Part shown: piece after piece, positions 45,180 to 52,804 of the stretch
Numbering within the stretch: the first letter of the stretch is position 1
Layout of the letters: each line of letters opens with the position of its first letter
Origin: Fimbriimonas sp.
Lineage (GTDB): Bacteria; Armatimonadota; Fimbriimonadia; Fimbriimonadales; Fimbriimonadaceae
Length of the DNA: 64,000 nt
Assembly: GCA_031292555.1 (NCBI GenBank)
Contig: JARLGV010000075.1
Coordinates: 1-64,000, forward strand
Direction of reading: 5' to 3'
The notes under the pieces: generated by a model
What the model was told of the DNA's origin: nothing
Database searches by the model: none
What the model saw: the letters and a program-made list of their open reading frames with translations, nothing else
Made by a program: the position numbers and the translations under genes

Positions 45180-45362
45180 ATGGGAATTAGAAGAAGCCAC
45201 CTGCTACTCACTTTGACAGCATTCGTGCTGGCTGCCGTCTGGACGGTTGGGTGTTCCAGTTATACGCCGGACCCCGACTCTAAGCCGACCGTTAAGGCTG
45301 GCTCAATTCCGCCCCCCACCAACCTGCCGCCCGGCATGATGAAGGGTAAGTCCAAGGGCTGA
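45180..45362 (+). CDS. Small lipoprotein next to prepilin
   Basis: 60 residues from the ATG at 45180, two nt after the prepilin stop. The signal ends in a lipobox-like TVGC (hydrophobic core LLLTLTAFVLAAVW), with Cys25 or so as the lipidated residue. The mature part is Pro-rich (SYTPDPDSKPTVKAG, PPPTNLPPGMMKGKSKG). Its role is unknown; being translated with the prepilin it may assist assembly or anchoring. The frame is open further upstream inside the prepilin gene, but only this start yields a signal peptide. Confidence 0.75.
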   Translation: MGIRRSHLLLTLTAFVLAAVWTVGCSSYTPDPDSKPTVKAGSIPPPTNLPPGMMKGKSKG

Positions 45363-45367
45363 GCCTC

Positions 45368-45407
45368 AAAGACGCGGACTGCCGACTTGTCGGAAGTCCG
45401 CGTCTTT
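45368..45407 (+). terminator. Hairpin terminator after the prepilin-lipoprotein pair
   Basis: Stem AAAGACGCGGACT / AGTCCGCGTCTTT (13 bp, arms 45368-45380 and 45395-45407) with a loop that forms its own small hairpin. The stem ends in TTT. Strong and well placed, 5 nt after the lipoprotein stop. Confidence 0.85.
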
Positions 45408-45587
45408 GCGCACGGGACCCTTCGAAGGCGAGGAGGGGACGGAGATGGTCCGGCCGTTTCCGCATTGCGGTTTCGTGAGCTTTGTGCGGTCGCCTTGTAT
45501 CTCCATCGTCCTTGCGCTTCCACGGAGGCAGCGGCTACGGGGCTGGCTGCCTACGTAGGCTGCTCGATGTTGGGCGCTGAATCGCAG

Positions 45588-45593
45588 TATGAT
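45588..45593 (+). promoter_or_regulatory. Putative -10 box of the leaderless HhH gene
   Basis: TATGAT with 7 nt to the ATG at 45601. It overlaps the two upstream in-frame ATGs (45589, 45592), arguing that those are not starts. Confidence 0.55.
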
Positions 45594-45600
45594 GACCGGT

Positions 45601-46050
45601 ATGACGAACGCTGAGTTGGCGGGGAAGCTGCGCGACCTTCGCGACTTTCTGATCATCGCCGGTTACGAGGAGTCGCACGCAACCCGATACACGCAAATCG
45701 CCCGGTTTATCGAGAAGATGCCTGAGTCGGTTGAGGAACTGCATCGCGACCACCGGTTCACCGACATCCCCGGAGTGGGCAAACTTGTCGCCCAATACAT
45801 ACGAGAGATTGTCGAGACCGGCGTTAGTTCCAAACAGCGGGAATGGGAACAGACTGCCCCCATCACCGTTCTCGAAATGGTTCGCATTCCCGGTCTTGGC
45901 CCCAAGACGGCGAGGAAGCTATTCATGGAGTTCGGCATCGACGGACTCACCGAACTAAAGCGTGCCGACCAAGCAGGGATACTCGCCGAAATACAGGGAA
46001 TCGGCCCAAAACTGCTCGAAGCGATTCGCGCAGCCTACCAATCAAGTTAG
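45601..46050 (+). CDS. Stand-alone PolX/DNA polymerase beta-like helix-hairpin-helix protein
   Basis: 149 residues from the ATG at 45601 (two in-frame ATGs lie just upstream but fall in the -10 box). The sequence equals the N-terminal 8-kDa and HhH part of PolX: TNAELAGKLRDLRDFLIIAG, ATRYTQIARFIEKMPESVEEL, then FTDIPGVGKLVAQYIREIVETG and VRIPGLGPKTARKLFMEFGI and IQGIGPKLLEAIRAAY, three G.G-type hairpins. The nucleotidyl-transferase and PHP domains of full PolX are absent. It should bind DNA nonspecifically; a gap-recognition role is possible. Confidence 0.8.
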   Translation: MTNAELAGKLRDLRDFLIIAGYEESHATRYTQIARFIEKMPESVEELHRDHRFTDIPGVGKLVAQYIREIVETGVSSKQREWEQTAPITVLEMVRIPGLGPKTARKLFMEFGIDGLTELKRADQAGILAEIQGIGPKLLEAIRAAYQSS

Positions 46051-46454
46051 GCGGAGGTAGGGCGGTGGAGTAGGACGTCGAACCGTCTCCCCCCAAGATA
46101 GGCGGTTCCGCTCAACAAGTCGATGTGATGCGGACCTATCTGGTTCAGGACCAGGCCATTGATCTCGAACACCATGTCGTACACGGCCAGCGGGTCGGCG
46201 GCGTGAAGGTCGACGTTGATCCGCGCCTCTTCCCCACCCGATGGGGCACGTACGAGAAGCTGCAACGGAATCGTGGCCGAAGCATTCGTCACCGAGGCCA
46301 GAACAACCAGCTTCTGATGAACCGACGGGACCGACGGCACGTTGATTGCGTTAAAGAGATTGATGAGCGTCTTGTTGTTCGTCCGCTTGTCCTCGATACA
46401 TTCGTTGCAAATCACAATGGCCACGCATACCGGGACCTCAGGGGCTCCACTCAT
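46047..46454 (-). CDS. DUF6941-like protein
   Basis: 135 residues. The N-terminal pattern VAIVICNECIEDKRTNNKTLINLFNAI and later NVDLHAADPLAVYDMVFEINGLVL, then GPHHIDLLSGTAYLGGRRFDVLLH, resemble DUF6941 proteins; function unknown, no signal peptide. A CATAAT box stands 7 nt before the ATG. It overlaps the HhH gene by 4 nt at its 3' end. Confidence 0.6.
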   Translation of the reverse strand: MSGAPEVPVCVAIVICNECIEDKRTNNKTLINLFNAINVPSVPSVHQKLVVLASVTNASATIPLQLLVRAPSGGEEARINVDLHAADPLAVYDMVFEINGLVLNQIGPHHIDLLSGTAYLGGRRFDVLLHRPTSA

Positions 46455-46461
46455 GCCCTGG

Positions 46462-46467
46462 ATTATG
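46462..46467 (-). promoter_or_regulatory. Putative -10 box of the leaderless DUF6941-like gene
   Basis: CATAAT on the minus strand, 7 nt before the ATG at 46454. Lies within the 3' part of the amidase neighbourhood. Confidence 0.5.
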
Positions 46468-46472
46468 GCGGA

Positions 46473-48134
46473 TCAGACCTTCGAAAGGTCAGGACGACGC
46501 CGGTGGAAATCGAAATGATCCTGCAACCACTTCGCGATGGCCAGCAATTCGTCGTCCCGGTAGAGCCGCCCGACTAGCGAACGTGACACGCTGTTGCCCT
46601 TGCCGTCATCTCCGAAGGGCAAGGCGATCTGCGGGTGGCCGCAGTAATTGCAGTGTCCGAGGATTTGTCCCAGAACTCCGCTTCCCAAGACGCAATCGAG
46701 ATCGCCCAATTCGGCCTCGAAACCGTGCATCAGAAGAGTGCGGGCCCGCTGAGCCTGTAAATACTCCACTGCCGGAACATAGCGGCTAGCCCGGAACGTC
46801 TCAGGCCAAGTCGAGTTCTTGAGTTCATGGATCTCCTTGCCCAAAGTGAAGGCATCGAACGCAGATCCCGCTTCGACGTCAAGGATCTGGTTGACCCCGT
46901 CCGGCATCGGGCTGAACGTCACGCGACGAACCTGAGCCCCCGCCGTTTTGAATGCCGCCACCGCGGGGTCGGCATCCATCGCAGTCTGGCTGCCTACGTA
47001 CCCGACTTTCAGCTTGGAGATGTCGATCCGCTTGGGATAGTCGAACGCCCGATCCACCGAGGCCGCATCCATAGGATCGGCCCCGCACATCGCGGCGAAA
47101 ACGAGAGCGCAATCCTCCACTTCCCGGCAAATCGGCCCCACTTTGTCCATCGTATAGCTGAGGCCCATCGCCCCGTAGCGGCTGACTCGCCCGTAAGTCG
47201 GTCGAAAGCCAGTAACCCGGCATCGCATGCTCGGCGACGTAATGCTTCCGTAGGTTTCGGTCCCAATGGAGAAGCCGACCAATCCTGCGGCGGTAGAACT
47301 TGCCGAGCCGGCGCTTGAGCCGCTCGAGCCTTGTTTGGGGTTCCAGGGGTTTTTGGTGGTTCCCCTGAACCAAACGTCACCCTGGGCGAGGGCGCCGCAA
47401 CTGAGCTTGGCGAGGAGAATGGCGCCCGCTTCGTCAAGCTTCCTAACAACGGTGGCGTCGATATCGAAGACCTGGTGTGCAAAGGGATCGGCGCCCCAAG
47501 TCGTGGTGATTCCCTTCGTGCTGAAAAGGTCTTTGATGCCGTAAGGAATGCCGTGCAACGGTCCCCGATAGTGGCCGGACCGGATTTCCCGCTCGGCTCG
47601 AGCCGCCTGCTCCAGCGCTAGACTCTCCGTCAGCGTCACCACGCACAGGAGCCTGTCTCCATAGGTCTTCAAACGGTTCAGATAGATCTGAGTCAATTCG
47701 ACGGGCGACACCTGTTGGGTGCGAACCAACGTCGCCAACTCCCTCAAAGAAAGAAATGCGATATCGACGTCCGTGAATGGGCGTTTGACCCTTGGGTTCG
47801 AGTGGCGCGCTCGAACACGGGCGTTGGGTACCGATCCGCCCCCGAGTGGGTGGAACGTCGTGGACGGCTCCACAGTCGGCCCGATCGGCAGCTTTCGGAT
47901 GCCGGCATAGCCGGCGCGTGCGCCCCTAATCTCGGCAAGCACCTTTTTGCGTTCGTCGTCCGAAAACGAGATGCCCGCGATCTTCTCCATCGACTTGAGG
48001 TCATCCAACGTGATATCGGTAGCAGGGCTCTGAGTCGTCCCAGCCATCGCCTGGATCGGCAACGCTGCCCCGGCTGCGGCCACTAACATCGTCCGAAGCA
48101 TGTCCTTGCGAGTCAGTCCCTGATCGATCGCCAT
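46473..48134 (-). CDS. Amidase signature family protein, exported
   Basis: 553 residues from the ATG at 48134. Ser-cisSer-Lys triad: Lys201 in GIPYGIKDLF, cis-Ser in KQGSSGSSAGSA (270-274) and nucleophile Ser297 in GTETYGSITSPS. An N-terminal region with AAAGAALPIQAMA could be a signal peptide, so this is probably not the tRNA amidotransferase GatA but a hydrolase of extracytoplasmic amides. A segment KSMEKIAGISFSDDERKKVL is an extra helical N-domain seen in some amidases. The start is divergent from the aldolase gene with only 55 nt between them. Confidence 0.85.
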   Translation of the reverse strand: MAIDQGLTRKDMLRTMLVAAAGAALPIQAMAGTTQSPATDITLDDLKSMEKIAGISFSDDERKKVLAEIRGARAGYAGIRKLPIGPTVEPSTTFHPLGGGSVPNARVRARHSNPRVKRPFTDVDIAFLSLRELATLVRTQQVSPVELTQIYLNRLKTYGDRLLCVVTLTESLALEQAARAEREIRSGHYRGPLHGIPYGIKDLFSTKGITTTWGADPFAHQVFDIDATVVRKLDEAGAILLAKLSCGALAQGDVWFRGTTKNPWNPKQGSSGSSAGSASSTAAGLVGFSIGTETYGSITSPSMRCRVTGFRPTYGRVSRYGAMGLSYTMDKVGPICREVEDCALVFAAMCGADPMDAASVDRAFDYPKRIDISKLKVGYVGSQTAMDADPAVAAFKTAGAQVRRVTFSPMPDGVNQILDVEAGSAFDAFTLGKEIHELKNSTWPETFRASRYVPAVEYLQAQRARTLLMHGFEAELGDLDCVLGSGVLGQILGHCNYCGHPQIALPFGDDGKGNSVSRSLVGRLYRDDELLAIAKWLQDHFDFHRRRPDLSKV

Positions 48135-48176
48135 AGTCGTTTCTTTTCTCCGGGAAAACCTTCGAATCCTGCCCGG

Positions 48177-48182
48177 TATGCT
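48177..48182 (+). promoter_or_regulatory. Putative -10 box of the leaderless aldolase gene
   Basis: TATGCT with 7 nt to the ATG at 48190; it overlaps the upstream in-frame ATG at 48178, so 48190 is preferred as start. Confidence 0.5.
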
Positions 48183-48189
48183 TGGATTC

Positions 48190-48963
48190 ATGGTGATTCC
48201 GATTCTTGACGAACTCGTCGCCCTCTCACTGAAACTCGGCGATCCATTAGCCGACCTCGCGATTCTCGCCGAGGGCAATGCGAGCGCCAAGGCAGATGAC
48301 GAACACTTCTACGTCAAGGCAAGCGGCTACTCCATGCGGAACATAGGCGCAGAGGGTTTCTCGAAGGTGCTTTTCGCCCCCATACTGGAAGCGCTGAACG
48401 GTCCGGACCTTACCGACGTCGCAGTCCGCGAACTGCTTTCGAGCAGTCGAGCCGACCCTGACTTCTATCCTCGCCCCTCCGTCGAGACGTTCATGCACGC
48501 CTACCTTCTACAACTTCCAGGCGTGAACTTCATCGGGCACACACACCCGACTCCGCTTATCAGCCTCCTTAGCGTTGAGGGGTGCAAGGAGATTGCCGCC
48601 ATGCGTCTATTCCCAGACGAAATCGTATGCTGCGGCCCGGCAACCGCCTTCGTTCCTTACACCGATCCTGGGCTGCCTCTGGCGCGCGCCATTAAGGCGT
48701 CTGTCGAGGAGTTCGCCCTCAAGTATGAGATGGCGCCCAAGACGATCTGGCTTCAGAATCACGGACTCATCGCAGTCGGGAAATCGGCTTCCGACGTCGA
48801 AAGCGCGACTTTCATGGCGATCAAGGCCGCCAGGGCCTGGTTGGGCGCCCTTACGAGCGGTCGCAAACTCAATCCGTTGACGGAGGAAAACGTCAACCGC
48901 ATCCATACGCGTCCCGACGAGCACTACCGGCAAGAACTGCTCTGGGCGATGCAGCGAGCTTAG
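48190..48963 (+). CDS. Class II aldolase/adducin-family protein
   Basis: 257 residues. Zinc-binding aldolase fold: ILAEGNASAKADDEHFYVKASGYSM near the N-terminus, FIGHTHPTPLISLL with the His pair, and WLQNHGLIAVGKS with the third His. Family members cleave fuculose- or rhamnulose-1-phosphate or act as epimerases. With L-fucose isomerase in the same window it could process fuculose-1-phosphate, though this is inference. Its 3' end overlaps the secretin stop by 4 nt. Confidence 0.85.
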   Translation: MVIPILDELVALSLKLGDPLADLAILAEGNASAKADDEHFYVKASGYSMRNIGAEGFSKVLFAPILEALNGPDLTDVAVRELLSSSRADPDFYPRPSVETFMHAYLLQLPGVNFIGHTHPTPLISLLSVEGCKEIAAMRLFPDEIVCCGPATAFVPYTDPGLPLARAIKASVEEFALKYEMAPKTIWLQNHGLIAVGKSASDVESATFMAIKAARAWLGALTSGRKLNPLTEENVNRIHTRPDEHYRQELLWAMQRA

Positions 48964-50444
48964 CCGGACGTCGCTGCGTCGTCCACGATCTTTGGAGTGA
49001 TCATTATGATCGTCTCGATCTTCTTCTTCGTATTGGTTCGCTGAGTAAAGATCTCTCCCAAGATTGGGATGTAGCCAAGGATTGGAACCCGGATGACCTG
49101 GTTGTCCTGCGTCTGATTGATCAGGCCGCCGATGATGATCGTCTCACCTGATTTGACGCGCACGTCCGTCGTCGCGCGTCGAACCTGCGAAGACGGGTTC
49201 CCGTTCTGAAGCACGACTGCATCGCTCACTTCAGGCTCCAGGTGCATGGTGATCATGCCGTCCGATCCGATAAACCCGGTGAACTTGAGGATGATTCCGG
49301 TGTGAATCAACTGGATCTGGCTTGTCGGGAACGTAGTGCTTCCGCTCAGGAGCGAGAAATAGGTGTCGGTGCCCACGTTGACGTTCGACTCTCGTCCCTC
49401 GATGGTCATTAGCCTCGGGTTCGCCCTCAGGATCGCTTTGTGATTAGTGATCATCGCCTGGATCTTGGCCACATCGGAGAATCCAGCCTTCTGGTAACTG
49501 AGGCTCAGGTCCGTGCCAAACGAGAATTTGTTCGTCGCAAAGTTGAATCCGGCGTCAAGATCGTTTTCATGCGAAACTTCCGTGATCAGGGCTTCCACCA
49601 CGATCTGTCGGCCAGGCTTGTCGGCTTGGGTGATATCCGCGAGGATCTTGTGGAGCAGTTGAGGAGGCGCGCAAACACCGATCGCGTTTGTTGACGGGTC
49701 GACCGAAAGATAGGGCTTGTACGAAGCGCTCAAGAGCGCCTGAATCGAAGCCGCCTTTTGGTTGTGAACGCTGTAGATCTGGGTTTCAGCGAACTCCCTA
49801 AACAGCGACGAGTCTGGAGTGGCCTTGCTAACGATATAAAAGCCGGGTGCCTTCAACTTCCAATACGCGCCCGCCATCATCGAGATCGTGTCCAGTACGT
49901 AGTCAATCGTGGCGTTCTTGAATTCGACCGAGATGTTCTGCTCTTTGATCGTTTCGTCAGGAGCGATGATCACGCCGGCCAGGCTTGCGACATCGCTGAT
50001 CACGCTCTTTATGTCTTGCCCGTCGTACTGATTGGAGATCAAACCGTTAGAGCCGGTCGTCTTCGACGTCGGCTTGGCCGCACCGGTATCGGAGGAGGAT
50101 GCCTTCTTGACCGCCGCATCGGAACCCGTCTTCTGTCCGATATCGACCTTTCCGGGGACTCCAACCAACTTAACCTGCGGCGAATCGATTTGGATGGTCC
50201 CCTGGTCTCCGCCCGCGAACTTTGGCTTGGGAGGAGGCATCGTGAACGTGCCGTTATCAACTCGGGCGGCTGTCGCTACAACCGTTTGTGCCACCGGCAG
50301 TTCGATATGGGCTCGTCTGAACCGAGAGATGGCTGAGGCGATCATCGTACCGGAGAACGTGCGATGACCAATCGCACTCATGGCGGTGTTGGTAACCGCA
50401 AATGCCGTTGCCGCAAGAATCACGCTGTATGCAAACCGCTTCAA
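48960..50444 (-). CDS. Secretin (PilQ/GspD-like outer membrane channel)
   Basis: 494 residues with a signal peptide (MKRFAYSVILAATAFAVTNTAMSA). A Lys/Ser/Thr/Pro-rich linker precedes an STN-like domain (NQYDGQDIKSVISDVASLAGVIIAPDETI) and an N1-type repeat (YLSVDPSTNAIGVCAPPQLLHKILADITQADKPGRQIVVEALITEV). The C-terminal secretin domain includes NPRLMTIEGRESNVNVG, the VPILGYIPILGEIFTQRTNTKKKIETIIMITPKIV signature and the strand IHTGIILKFTGFIG. It should form a multimeric outer-membrane pore. It is last in a three-gene minus-strand operon and no type II or IV pilus ATPase is adjacent. Confidence 0.9.
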   Translation of the reverse strand: MKRFAYSVILAATAFAVTNTAMSAIGHRTFSGTMIASAISRFRRAHIELPVAQTVVATAARVDNGTFTMPPPKPKFAGGDQGTIQIDSPQVKLVGVPGKVDIGQKTGSDAAVKKASSSDTGAAKPTSKTTGSNGLISNQYDGQDIKSVISDVASLAGVIIAPDETIKEQNISVEFKNATIDYVLDTISMMAGAYWKLKAPGFYIVSKATPDSSLFREFAETQIYSVHNQKAASIQALLSASYKPYLSVDPSTNAIGVCAPPQLLHKILADITQADKPGRQIVVEALITEVSHENDLDAGFNFATNKFSFGTDLSLSYQKAGFSDVAKIQAMITNHKAILRANPRLMTIEGRESNVNVGTDTYFSLLSGSTTFPTSQIQLIHTGIILKFTGFIGSDGMITMHLEPEVSDAVVLQNGNPSSQVRRATTDVRVKSGETIIIGGLINQTQDNQVIRVPILGYIPILGEIFTQRTNTKKKIETIIMITPKIVDDAATSG

Positions 50445-52057
50445 AGTTTTCCTCCCGGCTTCTTTCCTGAAGACGAACCTCTGGTCTTCTTAGGGGCAGG
50501 AACCGTGAAAGGAATCAGCTTTTTCTCGAAAAGGTCTTCTGCGTACTGGTAACTGACCTCTACCGCGTAGGCGCCCGGCTTGAGAGTAAGCGGCAACATG
50601 ACTCGGTTGTGGAGGGTGGCGCCAGGGAGAATTCCCCCATCACCCAAGTCGGGAACTTCGAGCGAAGCGACCGGTGTCAAGCCGTTTTCAAGCACATGGG
50701 CCGACGGCAGGGGTTTTAGCGCGATGTTGCCCTCATTCGTGACCTCGTAGTCGACGCTGATCGGGTATCCGTTGACCGTCCCAATCTCCTTTTGGGCGAT
50801 GCTCAGCTTCGTCAAGAACTTGGCCTTCGGCGATTCCGGCACGGTCACGCTGCCGTAAACATCCTCCGACATCGAGTCGCCGGCCGTCGTGATCGCCGAG
50901 ATTGCGAACCAGTTGTCGCCCGTCGCCTGGTCGTCCAACGACACCTTCACGTGAATCGTCTTTGTTCGCTTGGGCTCCAATGTAATGGAGTCCGGTGAAA
51001 GCTCGATGCTGAGCGGAGGAGCCGCTCCATCGTCCAATACCTGAAGAGCTCCGTTAGGCTGTTGGGCGAGCTTATGGGCGGTCAACGAAATCGTTAGGTC
51101 CTTGTCGCTTATATTCGTGATTCGGATCGGGATCGTTCGGCTCGCACCTGCCGGCACGTTTGCGTGAACCCGCTCGGGGTCCATACCGAATGGAGGCAGG
51201 GAAAGCAAGCTCTTCTCCGTGAGCGGAGTGCTTACATGGTCCTTCACGACAAAGTCGGCGGTGATTGGACGGAACGTACGGGTCCCCGACTGGCATATCG
51301 CCTGAACGCGATATTGTCCATCTCCAAGGACTGGGACTGAAAACCGCAATTTGCGGTGCGTTTCCGGATATAGGTTCCGATCGGAATCGCTTCGAACCGC
51401 GACTGTTCGCCCCGTGGACGTATTCCTTACTTGGACAGTCGCTCCAACGACAAGGAACGCGTCACTCTCATTGAGGAATGGCACGTCGACGTAATTGTTC
51501 TTGGCGCTTGCAATCAACTCGGGCGACCCAAGCTTCAAGTCGGCCCTTGGTTGAGTGCCGACGTAGAGAATGACTGGGATCTGATACTGCGTCACGATGA
51601 CGCTGTTGTCTCCCTCAATGTTAGGAACGATCGTGGCAAGGCAGTAGTACGTTCCCGAGTCGATTCCTCGTGGAACGGTTAGTTTGAGAGGAAACACGCG
51701 CTGGGCGCGCGGTGAAACCGTACCGTTGACCGACGTCTCCGCAAACCAAGTGGAGCAATCGAACTTGGTCGGAGTACCTAGCACCGGGCCGTAGGTCCAC
51801 TCCTGATAGGTGACGGGGTGGATTTCAAGCTTGATCTTGAGTGAAGTTGGTTCGAGGTTCGTGACGCCGAACGGCAACGTCAGAGTCGCTCCCGGCCGTG
51901 CCGGCTGCCGGAACATTACCGGGACCACGGCGATACCGCGCAGACCAGTCGATTCGGTTTGAGCCATTGATCCGGCGACAATGGACAGCAACAGAAGAAT
52001 CCCGGCCGCGAATCGATGGATGGACGTGGACTCTGCTGCGCTAATTGATCGTGACAC
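50441..52057 (-). CDS. Exported protein with repeated Ig-like domains
   Basis: 538 residues with a signal peptide (RFAAGILLLLSIVAGSMAQ). Beta-rich throughout with at least three Ig/PapD-like modules: LRGIAVVPVMFRQPARPGATLTLPFGVTNLEP, then VPRGIDSGTYYCLATIVP, then VHANVPAGASRTIPIRITNISDKDLTISLTAHKL and FLTKLSIAQKEIG; C-terminal SSSGKKPGGKL tail. Such proteins act as chaperones or scaffolds of surface structures in other systems. It overlaps the secretin gene by 4 nt and the upstream subunit gene by 17 nt. Confidence 0.7.
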   Translation of the reverse strand: MSRSISAAESTSIHRFAAGILLLLSIVAGSMAQTESTGLRGIAVVPVMFRQPARPGATLTLPFGVTNLEPTSLKIKLEIHPVTYQEWTYGPVLGTPTKFDCSTWFAETSVNGTVSPRAQRVFPLKLTVPRGIDSGTYYCLATIVPNIEGDNSVIVTQYQIPVILYVGTQPRADLKLGSPELIASAKNNYVDVPFLNESDAFLVVGATVQVRNTSTGRTVAVRSDSDRNLYPETHRKLRFSVPVLGDGQYRVQAICQSGTRTFRPITADFVVKDHVSTPLTEKSLLSLPPFGMDPERVHANVPAGASRTIPIRITNISDKDLTISLTAHKLAQQPNGALQVLDDGAAPPLSIELSPDSITLEPKRTKTIHVKVSLDDQATGDNWFAISAITTAGDSMSEDVYGSVTVPESPKAKFLTKLSIAQKEIGTVNGYPISVDYEVTNEGNIALKPLPSAHVLENGLTPVASLEVPDLGDGGILPGATLHNRVMLPLTLKPGAYAVEVSYQYAEDLFEKKLIPFTVPAPKKTRGSSSGKKPGGKL

Positions 52058-52637
52058 CGATGTTTCCCGTCCCTACAAGTCTAGTGGAGCCTTGCGCCTT
52101 TTCGGTTATGTTCAGTGTTCGCGTCAAGACCAAGACCAGATTGCCGTCCTTTGGAACTTGAGTGATTCCAACCGTCAGAGTCTGGCCATTGAAACCATCG
52201 TCGGCGCCGCTAACCGGCCCACTGATGAGACCACCGATGTGCGTAGGCGTCCCCTGGTAAAGCGCCATGGAGTACATGATGCTTCCCACACTGGATTGAG
52301 ACGTTTGACCCGAGGTCAAAGGCTTAAAAGAATTCGCGGTAAACGTTAGCGAGCGATTCGTCATTACCGAGATCGCGTTCGCTTGGGTATCGCTTGACGC
52401 GGTACCGATGCCGTCGACATTGAAGATGCCACCAAAGTTGCCGCTGACCTCGACATGCGTCGGAACGATGTCTGCGGCTGGCCTCTGAGCGACCCCGGTA
52501 TCCAGGGCGTTGATATGGTTGGCACGGTACCAAGCCTGAAGTTGGGTGGGGTCATACATGAACGGCCGCACACCGGAGTGCCTCGGGGACCCGTGCGGCA
52601 TCGCCATCAGTAACGCCAGGACTGCAAATTGAGTCAT
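52041..52637 (-). CDS. Exported subunit-like protein upstream of the Ig-like/secretin genes
   Basis: 198 residues. N-terminal MTQFAVLALLMAMPHG resembles a signal peptide. The body is Thr/Ser/Gly-rich beta sequence (VEVSGNFGGIFNVDGIGTA; TLTVGITQVPKDGNLVLVLTRTLNI) ending in LVGTGNIGVTIN, similar in style to fimbrial or surface beta-sandwich subunits, but no family is recognised. First gene of the cassette, so it is a candidate substrate of the secretin. Confidence 0.6.
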   Translation of the reverse strand: MTQFAVLALLMAMPHGSPRHSGVRPFMYDPTQLQAWYRANHINALDTGVAQRPAADIVPTHVEVSGNFGGIFNVDGIGTASSDTQANAISVMTNRSLTFTANSFKPLTSGQTSQSSVGSIMYSMALYQGTPTHIGGLISGPVSGADDGFNGQTLTVGITQVPKDGNLVLVLTRTLNITEKAQGSTRLVGTGNIGVTIN

Positions 52638-52791
52638 CTTCAGTTCATGTCATTGCGACATTCAAGACCAAGTTATCGCATGATACATCTCCTGAGACGA
52701 AGAATCTTCGATTTACACGGTTAAACATGTCGCACCTTTCCGGTACATGCCGATGGTTGAGATCGTTCGGCAAGGCGCTTGCGGAGGCGGC

Positions 52792-52797
52792 TATCAT
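52792..52797 (+). promoter_or_regulatory. Putative -10 box of a leaderless alpha-galactosidase gene
   Basis: TATCAT with 7 nt to the ATG at 52805. Confidence 0.55.
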
Positions 52798-52804
52798 ATG
52801 ATCC

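Noticed and set aside
46473-48290. Longer start for the amidase at 48290
   Set aside because: It would extend antisense into the aldolase gene with non-conserved residues; the start at 48134 precedes the amidase N-domain.
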